Positions 48,022 to 56,798 of a DNA stretch of 64,000 nt are shown here, one piece after another (the first letter of the stretch is position 1; each line of letters opens with the position of its first letter). A model generated the notes under the pieces. It made no database searches, had not been told where the DNA came from, and saw only the letters and a list, made by a program, of their open reading frames with translations. The DNA lies in NCBI GenBank assembly GCA_903906315.1, contig CAIVJW010000073.1, forward strand, positions 1-64,000. The letters run 5' to 3'. A program made the position numbers and the translations under genes. Source of the DNA: an uncultured delta proteobacterium. GTDB lineage: Bacteria > Myxococcota_A > Polyangia > Polyangiales > Polyangiaceae.

Positions 48022-49665
48022 ATGACCGGGCCGCTCGCCTCCGACCGCCCCCCCGGCGCCGTCCCGGACGCCGCGCTGCGGACGGGCGACCTCATCGCGG
48101 GCAAGTACAAGATCGATCGCGTGCTGGGCAAGGGCGGGGTCGGCGTGGTCGTGGCCGCGCGCGACACCCAGCTTCAGCGCAAGGTCGCGGTGAAGTTCCT
48201 CCGCACCCGCGGGCTGGCTTTCCCGGGCGCGCGCGAGCGGTTCCTGCGCGAGGCGCAGGCGGCCGTCGCCATCCACAGCGAGCACGTCGCGCGCGTGATC
48301 GAGTTCGGCACGCTCGACTCGGGCGCGCCGTTCATCGTGATGGAGTACCTGACCGGCGTCGACCTCGGAGACTTCCTCGAGAAGCGCGGCGCGCTCCCGG
48401 TCTCGCTCGCGGTCGACTACGTGCTGCAGGCCTGCGAGGCGATCGCCGAGGCGCACGCGCTCGGGATCATCCACCGCGATCTCAAGCCGCCCAACCTGTT
48501 TCTAGCCGACCGGCCCGACGGCACGCACACGGTCAAGGTGCTCGATTTCGGGCTGTCGACGGCGCCGTGGGCGAACGCCGAAGGCAAGGTCGACTCGCTC
48601 ACGTCGACGGGCATGGTCGCGGGATCGCCCCACTACATGTCGCCCGAGCAGGTGCGCAGCCTCAAGCACGTCGACGCTCACACCGACCTCTGGGCGCTCG
48701 GCGTGATCCTCTACCAGCTCGTCGCCGACGCGCTGCCGTTCGACGCGGACTCGGTGACGGGCATCATCGCGAAGATCCTCACCGACCCGCCCGTGCCGCT
48801 GTCGGCGCGCTGCCCCGACGTGCCCCCGGGCCTCGAGGCGATCGTGCTGCGCTGCCTCGAAAAGAGCGTGGACCGCCGCACGGCGAGCGTCGCCGAGCTC
48901 GCGATCGCGCTCGAGCCGTACGGGTCGGCGAGCTGCAAGGGATCCGTCGAGACCATCGTGCGGCTCGCGTCGCCGACGCGCGGAGGGTCGCTGTCCGCGG
49001 GGGCGAGCGGGCCGGTCGCCGCGGTCACCGCGTCCACCGCGGCCTCGACGATGGGCGACCCCCCGCCCGATCTCGGGACGACGACGACCGATCGGCCGAT
49101 CGATCCGACGGCGGCGTGGGCGGCCGCCGCGACCGACGCGACGGTGGACGGCTCCCGGGACGACGCCCCGCGCCCCGCGGCCGGCGGGGCGATCGCGCAG
49201 TCGACCGACGTGCCCGCGGTCCCCGGAGGCGTGCGCGGCGCGGCCGACCTCGGGGCCCCCGCGCGATCGCGGCCTGGGCGCGGCCTGCGCGTCGGGGCGA
49301 TCGTGGTCGCGTTCGTGGTCGTCCCGCTCGCGGCCCTCGCGATCGCGCGGATCGGCCGTCGCGCGCCGATCGATCCCGCCCAGGGCGCCGCCTCCGCCAC
49401 CGTGATCGCCGCGCCGCTCGCCACGACCCCCGCGGTGATCGCGGCGCCTGCCGCCTCCGCGGGGCCCAGCGTCACGCCGGCGCCCGCCGCGTCGTCCGCG
49501 GGCCCCGGGGCCGCGCCGGTCGCGCCGCCACCGACCTCGACCGCGGCCGTCGGCCCGCTGCCGAAGGCGCCGGCCGCGTCCGCGACGGGCGCCGGCAGCG
49601 GCCGCCCCGGGCCCGTCCGGCGCCCACCGACCGGGAAGGATGACCCGCTCGACCGCTGGCAGTAG
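48022..49665 (+). CDS. Membrane-anchored Ser/Thr protein kinase
   Basis: 547 residues. Kinase domain at about 24-300: Gly loop VLGKGGVGVVVAA, Lys58 in VAVKFL, IIHRDLKPPNLFLA catalytic loop, VLDFGLS, YMSPEQVRS, DLWALGVILYQL. A Pro/Ala/Thr-rich linker and one transmembrane helix (VGAIVVAFVVVPLAALAIA, about 430-450) follow, then an Ala/Pro-rich outer tail. Typical Hanks-type kinase of myxobacteria. ATG 48022 lies after the MITE; the open frame upstream runs back into the element and is not used. The TPR protein gene begins 16 bp after the stop and is a likely partner or substrate. Confidence 0.92.
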   Translation: MTGPLASDRPPGAVPDAALRTGDLIAGKYKIDRVLGKGGVGVVVAARDTQLQRKVAVKFLRTRGLAFPGARERFLREAQAAVAIHSEHVARVIEFGTLDSGAPFIVMEYLTGVDLGDFLEKRGALPVSLAVDYVLQACEAIAEAHALGIIHRDLKPPNLFLADRPDGTHTVKVLDFGLSTAPWANAEGKVDSLTSTGMVAGSPHYMSPEQVRSLKHVDAHTDLWALGVILYQLVADALPFDADSVTGIIAKILTDPPVPLSARCPDVPPGLEAIVLRCLEKSVDRRTASVAELAIALEPYGSASCKGSVETIVRLASPTRGGSLSAGASGPVAAVTASTAASTMGDPPPDLGTTTTDRPIDPTAAWAAAATDATVDGSRDDAPRPAAGGAIAQSTDVPAVPGGVRGAADLGAPARSRPGRGLRVGAIVVAFVVVPLAALAIARIGRRAPIDPAQGAASATVIAAPLATTPAVIAAPAASAGPSVTPAPAASSAGPGAAPVAPPPTSTAAVGPLPKAPAASATGAGSGRPGPVRRPPTGKDDPLDRWQ

Positions 49666-49681
49666 GATTCCCGCTCACTCG

Positions 49682-50680
49682 ATGCCCCTGCATTTGCGGA
49701 TCCCCCTGCTGCTCGCCTGCGTGCTCACGTGCGCGCCCGCCTTCGCGGACGCGACGCCCGCCGAGCAGGCCAAGGCGCTGTTCTTGGAAGGCCGCGAGGC
49801 CATGAAGCGCGGCGATCCGATGCGCGCCCTGTCGCTCTTCGAGTCGAGCCAGCGGGTCTTTCCGGCGCCGGGCACGCTCACGAACATGGCCGTCGTCGAG
49901 GAGCAGCTCGGCCGGCTCGCGAGCGCGTGGCGCCACTTCGGCGAGGTGGCCGCGGGGCTCCCGCCGACCGACGCGCGCGCCGAGGTCGCCCGTCAGCACC
50001 TCGGGTCGCTCGAGACGCGCCTGCCGCGCCTGCGCATCGACCGCGCGCCGGGCGCGCCGGCGTCGACGGTGATCAAGCTCGACGGCCTCGAGGTCGCGGC
50101 CGACGCCCTCGGCAAGGACGAGCCCGTCGACCCCGGCAAGCACGTGGTCACCGCGACCGCGCCGGGCCTCGGTGAGCGCCGGTTCGAGGCCACGCTCGCC
50201 GAGGGCCAGCGCGCCGTCGTGCAGGTCGAGCCCGGGGCCGCGCCGCCGCCCGCGCCCCCCGCGCCGCGGCTGGCCAGCGCGACCGCCTCGGCCCCTCCTC
50301 CTCGCGCGCCCCTCGCCGCGACGGGGCCGGCCCCGGGAGGCGGCCAGCGCCTCGTGGGCTACTCGCTGATCGGCCTGGGCGTCGTCGGTCTCGGCCTCGG
50401 CGCGGTCATGGGCGGGCTGACGATCGGCAAGAAGGCCGAGGTGCAGGGCTGCATGGACGACCGGGCGTGCGCGCCGCAGACGGGTCGCGACGCCGAGAGC
50501 GCCGGGCGGACGTTCGGCGCCGTCAGCACGGTGGGCTTCGTGGCGGGCGCCGCGGTCGCGGTCGGCGGGGTCGTGCTCGTGCTGACCGTGCCCTCCGAGA
50601 GGGGCGGCAAGCCGACGGCCACCGTCGCGCCGATCGCCCTGCCGGGTGGCGGAGGCGCGGGGATCACGGGCCACTTCTGA
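49682..50680 (+). CDS. TPR/PEGA-like envelope protein paired with a Ser/Thr kinase
   Basis: 332 residues. Signal peptide ending APAFADATP, then TPR-like helices (AEQAKALFLEGREAMKRGD, TLTNMAVVEEQLGRLASA), a PEGA-like beta unit (VIKLDGLEVAADALGKD, GKHVVTATAPG), a Pro/Ala linker and two C-terminal hydrophobic segments (SLIGLGVVGLGLGAVMGGL and GFVAGAAVAVGGVVLVL). This architecture repeatedly follows Ser/Thr kinase genes in Polyangia. Probably envelope-located; exact role unknown. Confidence 0.82.
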   Translation: MPLHLRIPLLLACVLTCAPAFADATPAEQAKALFLEGREAMKRGDPMRALSLFESSQRVFPAPGTLTNMAVVEEQLGRLASAWRHFGEVAAGLPPTDARAEVARQHLGSLETRLPRLRIDRAPGAPASTVIKLDGLEVAADALGKDEPVDPGKHVVTATAPGLGERRFEATLAEGQRAVVQVEPGAAPPPAPPAPRLASATASAPPPRAPLAATGPAPGGGQRLVGYSLIGLGVVGLGLGAVMGGLTIGKKAEVQGCMDDRACAPQTGRDAESAGRTFGAVSTVGFVAGAAVAVGGVVLVLTVPSERGGKPTATVAPIALPGGGGAGITGHF

Positions 50681-50725
50681 CCCGGCGCTCGCGGACGCCT
50701 TCGCGCGGCGACGGGTGCTTCGAGG

Positions 50726-50778
50726 ACCCCCTACCCCCGGCCCCTTCCCCCGAGATCGGCGGCTGGGGGTTAGGGGGT
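50726..50778. terminator. C-rich/G-rich inverted repeat between convergent genes
   Basis: ACCCCCTACCCCC (50726-50738) pairs with GGGGGTTAGGGGGT (50765-50778) with one bulge. It lies between the TPR gene and the convergent lipoprotein gene. CCCCCTACCCCC...GGGGG palindromes of this kind recur in related genomes as I remember them, so it may be a dispersed repeat serving as a two-way terminator. Confidence 0.55.
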
Positions 50779-50803
50779 GTCGCCCAGATCGGCGAAGCGC
50801 CCG

Positions 50804-52552
50804 TCAGAGGTCGAGCGCGGTGAGGAACACGTCCGCGGTGGGAGCGGCGCCGCCGAAGCACGCGCCGGAGTAGGCCGCCGCGAGCGTCCCGCAGCCGAAG
50901 GCGATCGTCCCGTAGAACGTGCCGTAGCCGAAGAGCCGACCGCCCGCGATCGCGACGCCGGTGCCGATCTGGCGGCGCACGTCGCCGTAGCGCGCCGCCC
51001 AAGCGGGCACGAGGTCGCCGTTCTTGACCGTGAGCTTCGCCAGGAAGACGTCCTCGTCGCCCTGCGAGGCGAGCGCGGGGACCGCGAGCGCGAGCGTGGT
51101 CGGGAAGCGCCCGGTCACGTAGGCGGCGTCCCCCGGGCCCTCGGTCACGAACGCGTCCGCCGACCAGTCGCCGCCCGCGAAGGCGCTCGCCGCGATGGGC
51201 GCGCCGTCGACCGACAGCTTCGCCACGAAGGTCGAGTGAGTGGCCACGGTGAGGGTCTTGACGGGCTGGAACGACATCGACCCCGAGAGGTCGCCGATGA
51301 CGATCAGGCCGGACTTGCCGAGCGCCACGCCCTGCGCCGACTGCCGTTCGGTCGCGTCGCCGTAGCTCTGCGCCCACAGCGGGGCGCCGTTCGGGTCGAT
51401 CTTCGCGACGTACGAGTCGGTCGCGGTCACGTCCGACCCTCCCGCGCTGGTCAGCGTCGTCGCCCCGAACACCATCGACCCGGCGTACTCGCCGACGAGG
51501 TACGTGTCGCCGACGGAGTCCACCGCGAGCGACTCCAGCGTCTGCATGGTCGTGTCGCCCCACGACTTGCTCCACAGCGTGTTGCCGTCGGGATCGAGCT
51601 TCACGAGGAACGCGTCCGGAAGGTCGCTCGGGGCGCCCACGGACGCGGTCTGGACCAGGCCTTTGCCGAAGTCGACCGCCCCGTGGAACGTGCCGCCGGC
51701 GTAGATGTTGCCGACGGCATCGGTGCCGACGCGCGTGACGAGGCCCGTGGCCGCGCCGTCGACGGTCGCGATGGGGAAGCTCTTTTCCCAGAGCGGCTTG
51801 CCCTCGCCGTCGAGCTTCGCGACGAAGAGCGCGGTGCCCGCCGACGAGAGCGTGCCCTTGAACGTGAGCGTGCCGCCGCCGAACGCGCCGCCGAGGACGA
51901 TCCCGTGCGAGTCGACGGCCATCGCGCGCGCGTTGAGCTGGGTCCCGACGAAGGCCTTTTGCCAGGTCGTGGTGCCGTCGGCGGCCTCGACCCGCGCGAC
52001 GAACAGCGCCACGCCGGCCGTCAGCGAGTCGGCCATCCCGAGGTCGATGCTCTGTCCGAACGTGCCCGTGATCACGACGCCGAGCCCGTCCGCGGTCGCG
52101 GCGATGCGGCTCGCGTCCTGGTGGGTGGGGAACCCGACGTCGGCCGGCCGCTCGCCGTAGCTGCGGCTCCACCGGCACGCCCCGGTCGCGCCGCCCGGGC
52201 CGGGGGCGTACTGGCCGCCTTGCCCGCAGGCCACCGCCCCGCCCGCGCCGCCCGCTCCGCCCGCGGAGGTGGTCGTGATGCCTCCCGCGCCGCCCGCTCC
52301 GCCCGCGGAGGTGGTCGCGATGCCTCCCGCGCCGCCCGCTCCGCCCGCGGAGGTGGTCGCGATGCCTCCCACGCCGCTCCCGCCGCCCGCGGCGGTGGTC
52401 GTGATGCCTCCCGCGCCGCCCCCGCCGCTCGTCGAAGCCTCGTGATACTCGGGGAAGTTGAGGATCGTCGTGCAGCTCGCCGCCCCGAGGGCGACGAGGA
52501 GGACCGTGCCCGTCGGATCGGGGACCGGCGAGATTCGTCGCTTCGACATCAT
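50804..52552 (-). CDS. Repeat-rich lipoprotein with beta-propeller-like (SBBP) repeats
   Basis: 582 residues. Lipobox ALGAASCTT (Cys27), then a Gly/Ala/Thr tandem-repeat linker (about 40-110) and a long series of about 50-residue units, each with a GxGxxxxTG or GGAF turn and a FVAKLDxxGxxLWxKSxG-type ending (FVAKLDGEGKPLWEKSF, FLVKLDPDGNTLWSKSWG, YVAKIDPNGAPLWAQSYG). This is the SBBP-type propeller repeat common on myxobacterial surfaces; probably adhesion or binding. Convergent with the kinase/TPR pair. Confidence 0.85.
   Translation of the reverse strand: MMSKRRISPVPDPTGTVLLVALGAASCTTILNFPEYHEASTSGGGGAGGITTTAAGGGSGVGGIATTSAGGAGGAGGIATTSAGGAGGAGGITTTSAGGAGGAGGAVACGQGGQYAPGPGGATGACRWSRSYGERPADVGFPTHQDASRIAATADGLGVVITGTFGQSIDLGMADSLTAGVALFVARVEAADGTTTWQKAFVGTQLNARAMAVDSHGIVLGGAFGGGTLTFKGTLSSAGTALFVAKLDGEGKPLWEKSFPIATVDGAATGLVTRVGTDAVGNIYAGGTFHGAVDFGKGLVQTASVGAPSDLPDAFLVKLDPDGNTLWSKSWGDTTMQTLESLAVDSVGDTYLVGEYAGSMVFGATTLTSAGGSDVTATDSYVAKIDPNGAPLWAQSYGDATERQSAQGVALGKSGLIVIGDLSGSMSFQPVKTLTVATHSTFVAKLSVDGAPIAASAFAGGDWSADAFVTEGPGDAAYVTGRFPTTLALAVPALASQGDEDVFLAKLTVKNGDLVPAWAARYGDVRRQIGTGVAIAGGRLFGYGTFYGTIAFGCGTLAAAYSGACFGGAAPTADVFLTALDL
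52227..52436. repeat. 42-bp in-frame tandem repeat
   Basis: GTGGTCG(T/C)GATGCCTCCC recurs at 52269, 52311, 52353 and 52395, a strict 42-bp period, with about five imperfect units in all. Each encodes a 14-residue Gly/Ala/Thr unit (GGAGGAGGIATTSA-like) of the lipoprotein linker. The two middle units are nearly identical, suggesting recent copy-number change. Confidence 0.85.
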
Positions 52553-52989
52553 GGGGTGCCTCGCCGCCTCGCCGTGGGGTGGCTAACACTCATCGTGCCT
52601 GTTCCGACCGGGCGAGGGCAACCACGGACGGCGGCGAGCGCTGCGGCGTCGACCGCAGCGGCGACGAGTCGGTCGGCGGGCTTCGGACGCGGGTCCGTCC
52701 TCGAGATCGTGCGCCGCGCGGTGGGCCGCCCTGGTTTCGCGCCGCCCGGCACGGCGATCGGTGCGGACGGTCCCGAAGCCGACGGTCCGGTCGGCGGACC
52801 GGCGCCCTTCCGGTCGGGCGTGCCGGGCGGACGGCGCGCGTCGTCGACCGCGGCATCCCGCGCCGTCGCGCGAACCAGGTGACATTCCGCCCCACGGAGC
52901 CGCCCGCTCGCTCGGCGACGGATGGCGACCGTGATCGATATCCGGCCGAATTGGGCCCATCGACGGCGCAAATCCTTGCCCCGGGCGCG
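52553..52989. other. Divergent intergenic region without a supported gene
   Basis: About 440 bp between the lipoprotein start and the response-regulator promoter. Frames through it have Arg/Pro-rich shadow composition. It contains clustered GGTCCGG/CCGGACC-type short palindromes around 52760-52810. No promoter for the minus-strand gene could be fixed. Confidence 0.4.
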
Positions 52990-53005
52990 TGGCACCGACC
53001 GTGCA
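52990..53005 (+). promoter_or_regulatory. Probable sigma-54 promoter of the response regulator gene
   Basis: TGGCACCGACCGTGCA matches the sigma-54 consensus TGGCACGnnnnTTGCW at 14 of 16 positions, counting the four free ones, with the essential GG and GC at the right spacing. Expected transcription start is near 53016, leaving room for the Shine-Dalgarno at 53020-53024. Confidence 0.55.
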
Positions 53006-53030
53006 GCGCGCCCGCGTGGGAGGGCTCTCG

Positions 53031-53477
53031 ATGCCGGCCGATCCGCCCGTCGCGGCCCCGTGCGGGCGACACGCGCTCGTTCTCGTCGCCGAGGATGACG
53101 ACGAGCTGCGGTCGCTCCTCGCGACCGTGCTCCGTCGCGACGGCCACGACGTGCACGAGGTGCGATCGGGGACGCAGCTGCTCCGCTTCCTCGAGGTGGC
53201 GGCCGGCGCCGGGCCCGGCGCACCGAGCCTGCCGGACCTCGTCGTCTCCGACGTGAAGAGGCCGGGCCTCACCGGGCTCGAGGTGGCCTCGGCGATCCGC
53301 CGGGCCGCGCTCCCCGTGCCGATCGTGCTCATCACCGCGTTCGGCGACGAGGACGCGCACCGGCGCGCCGACGAGCTCGGCGCGACGATGCTGGACAAGC
53401 CCTTCGATCTCGGCGCGCTGCGCGGTGCGGTGCGCACGTTGCTGTCCGCGGCGGAGCGGCCGACCGGCACGGGCTGA
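53031..53477 (+). CDS. Stand-alone response regulator receiver protein
   Basis: 148 residues, one REC domain: LVAEDDDELRSLL acidic pocket, VVSDVKRPGLTGLE with the phospho-acceptor Asp, VLITAFGDED with Thr, and MLDKPFDLG with Lys. No output domain. ATG 53031 is chosen because GGAGG lies 7 nt upstream and the sigma-54 promoter starts transcription after the other candidate, GTG 52989. No kinase is adjacent; sigma-54 control suggests it is part of a developmental or stress cascade. Confidence 0.87.
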   Translation: MPADPPVAAPCGRHALVLVAEDDDELRSLLATVLRRDGHDVHEVRSGTQLLRFLEVAAGAGPGAPSLPDLVVSDVKRPGLTGLEVASAIRRAALPVPIVLITAFGDEDAHRRADELGATMLDKPFDLGALRGAVRTLLSAAERPTGTG

Positions 53478-53946
53478 CAGCATCGGGCGCTTCCTCCCTG
53501 GGGTCGGCGAGCTCGCCTCGGTCCCCGAACGATCACCGAGCCGCGGGCCGCCGTACGGAGAGGCGGTGGTGATGCGCCGCAAAGCGACGGGCGAGGCGGA
53601 GTAGACGGCGGACCGAGACGGCGGGCGACGCGAACGCGGTGCAGGGCGGGGGTGCTGCGCGCTCCGCGGAATTCGCGCCCAAGAACGGGGCGGACGGGGC
53701 GCGAACGGGGCCGGCGGTAGCGCGGGAGGCGGCCGGGGCGCTGGGGTGCCGCGCGGGCGGGGTTCGCGCTTCTTTGGATTACGCGCAATCATGTCCGTTG
53801 GAGGGCACTTCCGGAGCCGTTCCGCGGGCTTGAACGCGGCCGCTACCCGGCCGGAACGCGTTGCAATCCTGCAGTTTCCAGCCTAGCTACGGTGGACGTG
53901 TCTCGAGGCGCATGCCTCGTCGCAGATGATTCGTTGGAGAAGAGCC
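53478..53946. other. Non-coding stretch containing the left direct repeat
   Basis: No gene supported. The composition changes at about 53760, where AT-richer triplets appear (TTCTTTGGATTAC). Bases 53800-53864 form the left copy of the direct repeat described separately. GGAGA at 53936-53940 is the ribosome binding site of the next gene. Confidence 0.45.
53800..53864 (+). repeat. Left copy of a ~65-bp direct repeat
   Basis: Similar to 54783-54846 with about seven substitutions and one 1-bp gap by hand alignment; shared blocks include CCGTTCCGCGGGCT and GCTACCCGGCCGGA. Same orientation as the right copy; together they bracket the lipoprotein gene. Confidence 0.75.
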
Positions 53947-54666
53947 ATGTCTACAAGCCAATATTCGTCCCGTCCGCGCTGGTTGATGGTCGCGGCGGCT
54001 CTCGCGGGGGCGGCCGGCTGCAGCTCTTCGAGTGACCCGACCCCCACCGAAAGCGGGCTTGCGCGTGACCTCAAGCTCAGCGCGATGACGGGAAGTCAGC
54101 GAGAGGCCTTCTGTGACCAGATGATCCAGTCGAGCGCCAGCTGCGCGCAGTCGTACGACGCGGGCGTACCGGTCGGCGACGCAGGAGCAAGCAAGACTCC
54201 ACGGCAGGCGTGCCTCGAGTCTTTCAGTAGGTTGCCAGATTGCACAGCGGCAATGTACGACGCCTGTCGCCAACAGCTGGCGAGTGGCGCCTGCACCGCC
54301 GAAGCTACCTCGCCATGTGCTGCGATCGCGAGCTGCACGTCCCAGTCGGCCCCATCCAACGAAACGATGACACAGGCATTGGCCTATGACCTATGCGAGG
54401 CCGAGTTCTATTTCACCCTTGGCATTATGGCGGCCGTTTATGACAATTATAGGTACCTGGACGGCGTAACGAACAACGTCGGCGGCGTGCAAGTCAACTA
54501 CGCCTTCAGTTACTGCATGGACTACCGCCTGAAATGCAATGCTTGGCCTTGGCAAAAGGGCTGCCTTTGTGCGGCCGCCGGCACGCACACGGTTTCAAAG
54601 ACGATGAAGTCTTCGGAAGGAGGCGAGTTCGAGGCTTGGCCTGAGTTCCAGGAGGTCTGCCCCTGA
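53947..54666 (+). CDS. Cys-containing lipoprotein of lower GC than its neighbours
   Basis: 239 residues. Signal peptide with lipobox AGAAGCSSSS; about 14 cysteines spread along the mature part (FCDQMIQSSASCAQSYD, DACRQQLASGACTAE, FSYCMDYRLKCNAWPWQKGC). Aromatic-rich centre (FYFTLGIMAAVYDNYRYLDG). No family recognised. Codons such as AAT, TAT, TTA-type and ATT, rare elsewhere in this window, are frequent. GGAGA precedes the ATG at 53947. Bracketed by direct repeats, it looks horizontally acquired. Confidence 0.8.
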   Translation: MSTSQYSSRPRWLMVAAALAGAAGCSSSSDPTPTESGLARDLKLSAMTGSQREAFCDQMIQSSASCAQSYDAGVPVGDAGASKTPRQACLESFSRLPDCTAAMYDACRQQLASGACTAEATSPCAAIASCTSQSAPSNETMTQALAYDLCEAEFYFTLGIMAAVYDNYRYLDGVTNNVGGVQVNYAFSYCMDYRLKCNAWPWQKGCLCAAAGTHTVSKTMKSSEGGEFEAWPEFQEVCP

Positions 54667-54782
54667 GCGGGGCTTGAACCAAGCCTTGCTTTCTGGAGCG
54701 ACTTCCCCCCCAGGATCGCGCGGTCTTGGAGGTCGTCTCGGGGCAGGTCGAGGCTCCGTCGCAGATTGGGAATTTCGTCAAC

Positions 54783-54846
54783 GGAGCGCACTTCCGGCGC
54801 CGTTCCGCGGGCTCGAACGGGCAGCTACCCGGCCGGATCGCGTTGC
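54783..54846 (+). repeat. Right copy of the ~65-bp direct repeat
   Basis: Matches 53800-53864 as described there. The native GC-rich composition resumes right after it, so it marks the right edge of the inserted segment. Confidence 0.75.
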
Positions 54847-54935
54847 GGGCTCGGTGCATCGGCTCGTCGCGCGCGGCGAGGTCGAAGGCGTCCGCGTCGG
54901 CAAGTGGGAGCACCTCGACGAAGTGACCTGTACCC
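54847..54935 (+). pseudogene. Remnant of a helix-turn-helix (excisionase-type) protein
   Basis: The plus-strand frame encodes SVHRLVARGEVEGVRVGKWE, like the recognition helix and wing of HTH_17/excisionase proteins (T-x-Y-R-L-I-x-x-G-x-L-x-x-x-R-V-G). No start codon or preceding helix is present. The minus strand of the following 250 bp (54990-55215) also contains protein-like sequence (VEALIARVRVLPPAMRPLL) without a start, so several remnants overlap here. Confidence 0.35.
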
Positions 54936-55229
54936 GACTCTGCCCGAGGATCGAGCGCGGACGACTCAACTTCTGCAAGCTCGACGACGACTTGCCGCGC
55001 TCGCCCGCGTCCGACGAGCCGTTCCTCGTCTGCGTCTTCCATCGCCCGGGCGGGTGCGGCCGTCCAGGGCTTCGCGAGGCCCTCGACCATCTGCTGGAGC
55101 AGCGGCCGCATCGCCGGCGGCAGCACGCGCACCCTCGCGATCAGGGCCTCTACGTCGCTCGACCGCACGTCGCCGCGCGCGCGGTCGTCGAGGCTCGCGC
55201 CTGACCCGGTCTCGGGCTTCTGGGGCAGC

Positions 55230-55380
55230 ACGGCGCCGCTTGGTGTCGGTCGAATGGGCCACGGCGCCGTCCGCCTCACCGACGGCCGCGCGCTCGTCGC
55301 AGGCGGCTGGGTCGGGGGCAACTGCGTGAGCGCGGACTCGGAGAGGTTCGACCCGGCGACGGCTCGGCGCTCGCCGTGGG
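55230..55380 (+). pseudogene. Kelch-repeat gene fragment
   Basis: GHGAVRLTDGRALVAGGW and SERFDPATARRSPW make one Kelch unit (the GRVLVAGG and ERYDPATxxW pattern of bacterial Kelch lipoproteins). There is no signal peptide upstream and no second repeat downstream; the frame runs straight into the kinase remnant. Confidence 0.55.
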
Positions 55381-55472
55381 CGGGGGCTTCGCCTCCGTCG
55401 ATCGCCGTGGCAGACTGGCATTCTCGTCGCGATCGGCCTGCTTCGGCGCCGATCTCGACGGTCGGCGCGTTG

Positions 55473-56340
55473 ATGGACGACCCGGATCGCGAGTCCGCCG
55501 AGGGGCGCGTCGGGCAGACGCTGCGCGGGAAATGGCGCCTCGATCGGGTGATCGGCGTGGGCGGCATGGCGGCCGTCTACGAGGCGACTCACCGGAACGG
55601 CAAGCGCGTCGCCGTGAAGATGCTCCATCCGTCGGTGTCGCACGACGCCGAGGTGCGTCGCCGCTTCCTGCGCGAGGGCTACGTCGCCAACTCGGTCGGG
55701 CACCCCGGCGCCGTGATCGTCGACGACGTGACCGACGACGGCCGCGCGTTTCTCGTGATGGAGCTCTGCGACGGCGGGCCGATCGATGGCCGGATGCGCG
55801 CACGATGGCGGCGGCGATCCGGGACGCGACGCCCGCGATCGCAGCGGACGCCCGAGGGCCGAGGCCGTCGACCCGACGGCGGCGACGCTCCTGTCGACCA
55901 GCGCGGGCGACACCCGCCCTGCGGCTCGCGCGCGGCCCGCGCCGGTGACGACCGCGCGGCCCGTGTCCGCGGGGGCTTCGGTGCGGATCCCGCGCGACCG
56001 GCGCGCGCCGATGGGGATCGGGGCCGTCCTCCTCGTCGTCGGCGAGGTGACCGCGGCCGTCACGCTGCGCAGGGCCGATCGTGGCGGCGCGACGGCGACC
56101 GCAGCCGCCGAGGCGACGACCGTCGCGCCCCTCCCCTCGACGCCGTCCGTGGCGCCCGCTGCGACCGTTGCCATCGCGTCGACCGCGACCGCGCCAGCCG
56201 CTCCGAACGCAGAGCCGCCCCCGTCGACGTCCCCCGCGGCCTCGGCCCCGGCCGCTCGGGGCGCGTCGGTCGGCGCGAAGCCACCTCGGGCCACCGCACC
56301 CTTCCGCGTCGACGCGCCTCTGCCTCGATCGACGGCTTGA
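55473..56340 (+). pseudogene. Ser/Thr kinase gene with its catalytic core deleted
   Basis: ATG 55473 opens a kinase N-lobe: TLRGKWRLDRVIGVGGMAAV (Gly loop), AVKMLHPSV (Lys) and AFLVMELCDG (hinge). At about 55785 the frame changes and the sequence jumps to the C-terminal juxtamembrane part, a transmembrane helix ([18 protein letters not shown]) and an Ala/Pro-rich tail ending at 56340. The catalytic loop, DFG and whole C-lobe are missing, so an internal deletion with frameshift has destroyed it. It resembles the intact kinase at 48022 in layout. Confidence 0.75.
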
Positions 56341-56640
56341 TGTCCGTCGCTGCGGTGGCCGATAGATCGCGCGGCAGATGGACCTTGAACGTGGTCCCCT
56401 TGCCCTGCTGCTTGGCGGTGAAGAAGGGCTCGAAGATGCGCGCCCGCGTTTGCTCGTCCAGGCCGCAGCCCGTGTCCGAGACCGCAAGCTGCACATACGA
56501 CCCGGGTTGCACCGCCATGTGGCGTGCCGCGTACTCCTCGTCGATTTCCACGTTGGACGTCTCGATAGTCAGCTTGCCCCCCTCGGGCATGGCGTCGCGG
56601 GCGTTGACCACGAGGTTCGTGAGCAACGGCTCGATCTGGC
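56341..56640 (-). pseudogene. Histidine kinase ATPase-domain fragment with G2 box deleted
   Basis: Minus-strand frame: [20 protein letters not shown] (N box), [20 protein letters not shown] (G1 and F box), then [19 protein letters not shown]. In intact kinases of this type the stretch between the GKGT and the final GxGTTFKVYLPR holds the GLGLSTVYGIV block. Here it is gone, as if deleted between two GxGT codons. No HisKA part or start precedes it. Confidence 0.75.
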
Positions 56641-56798
56641 TCGAGGAACGCGGCGTCGACCGGCTTCGCGCGCAACATGACGGGCGCGCACTGCGACGCC
56701 CGATGCACGAGCTCGCCGTCGGGACCTGCTGACCTCGGCTTTCCGTGCCTGACCGATGTTGCATCGACAGCATGGACGCGCGCGCCTGCTTCTGGCCA

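Noticed and set aside
52989-53030. GTG 52989 as start of the response regulator
   Set aside because: It precedes the predicted sigma-54 transcription start, while ATG 53031 has a strong Shine-Dalgarno.
54506-55567. 353-codon minus-strand frame as an intact gene
   Set aside because: Only a part (54990-55215) looks protein-like; the rest is antisense of the lipoprotein and Kelch remnants, so I treat it as overlapping debris.
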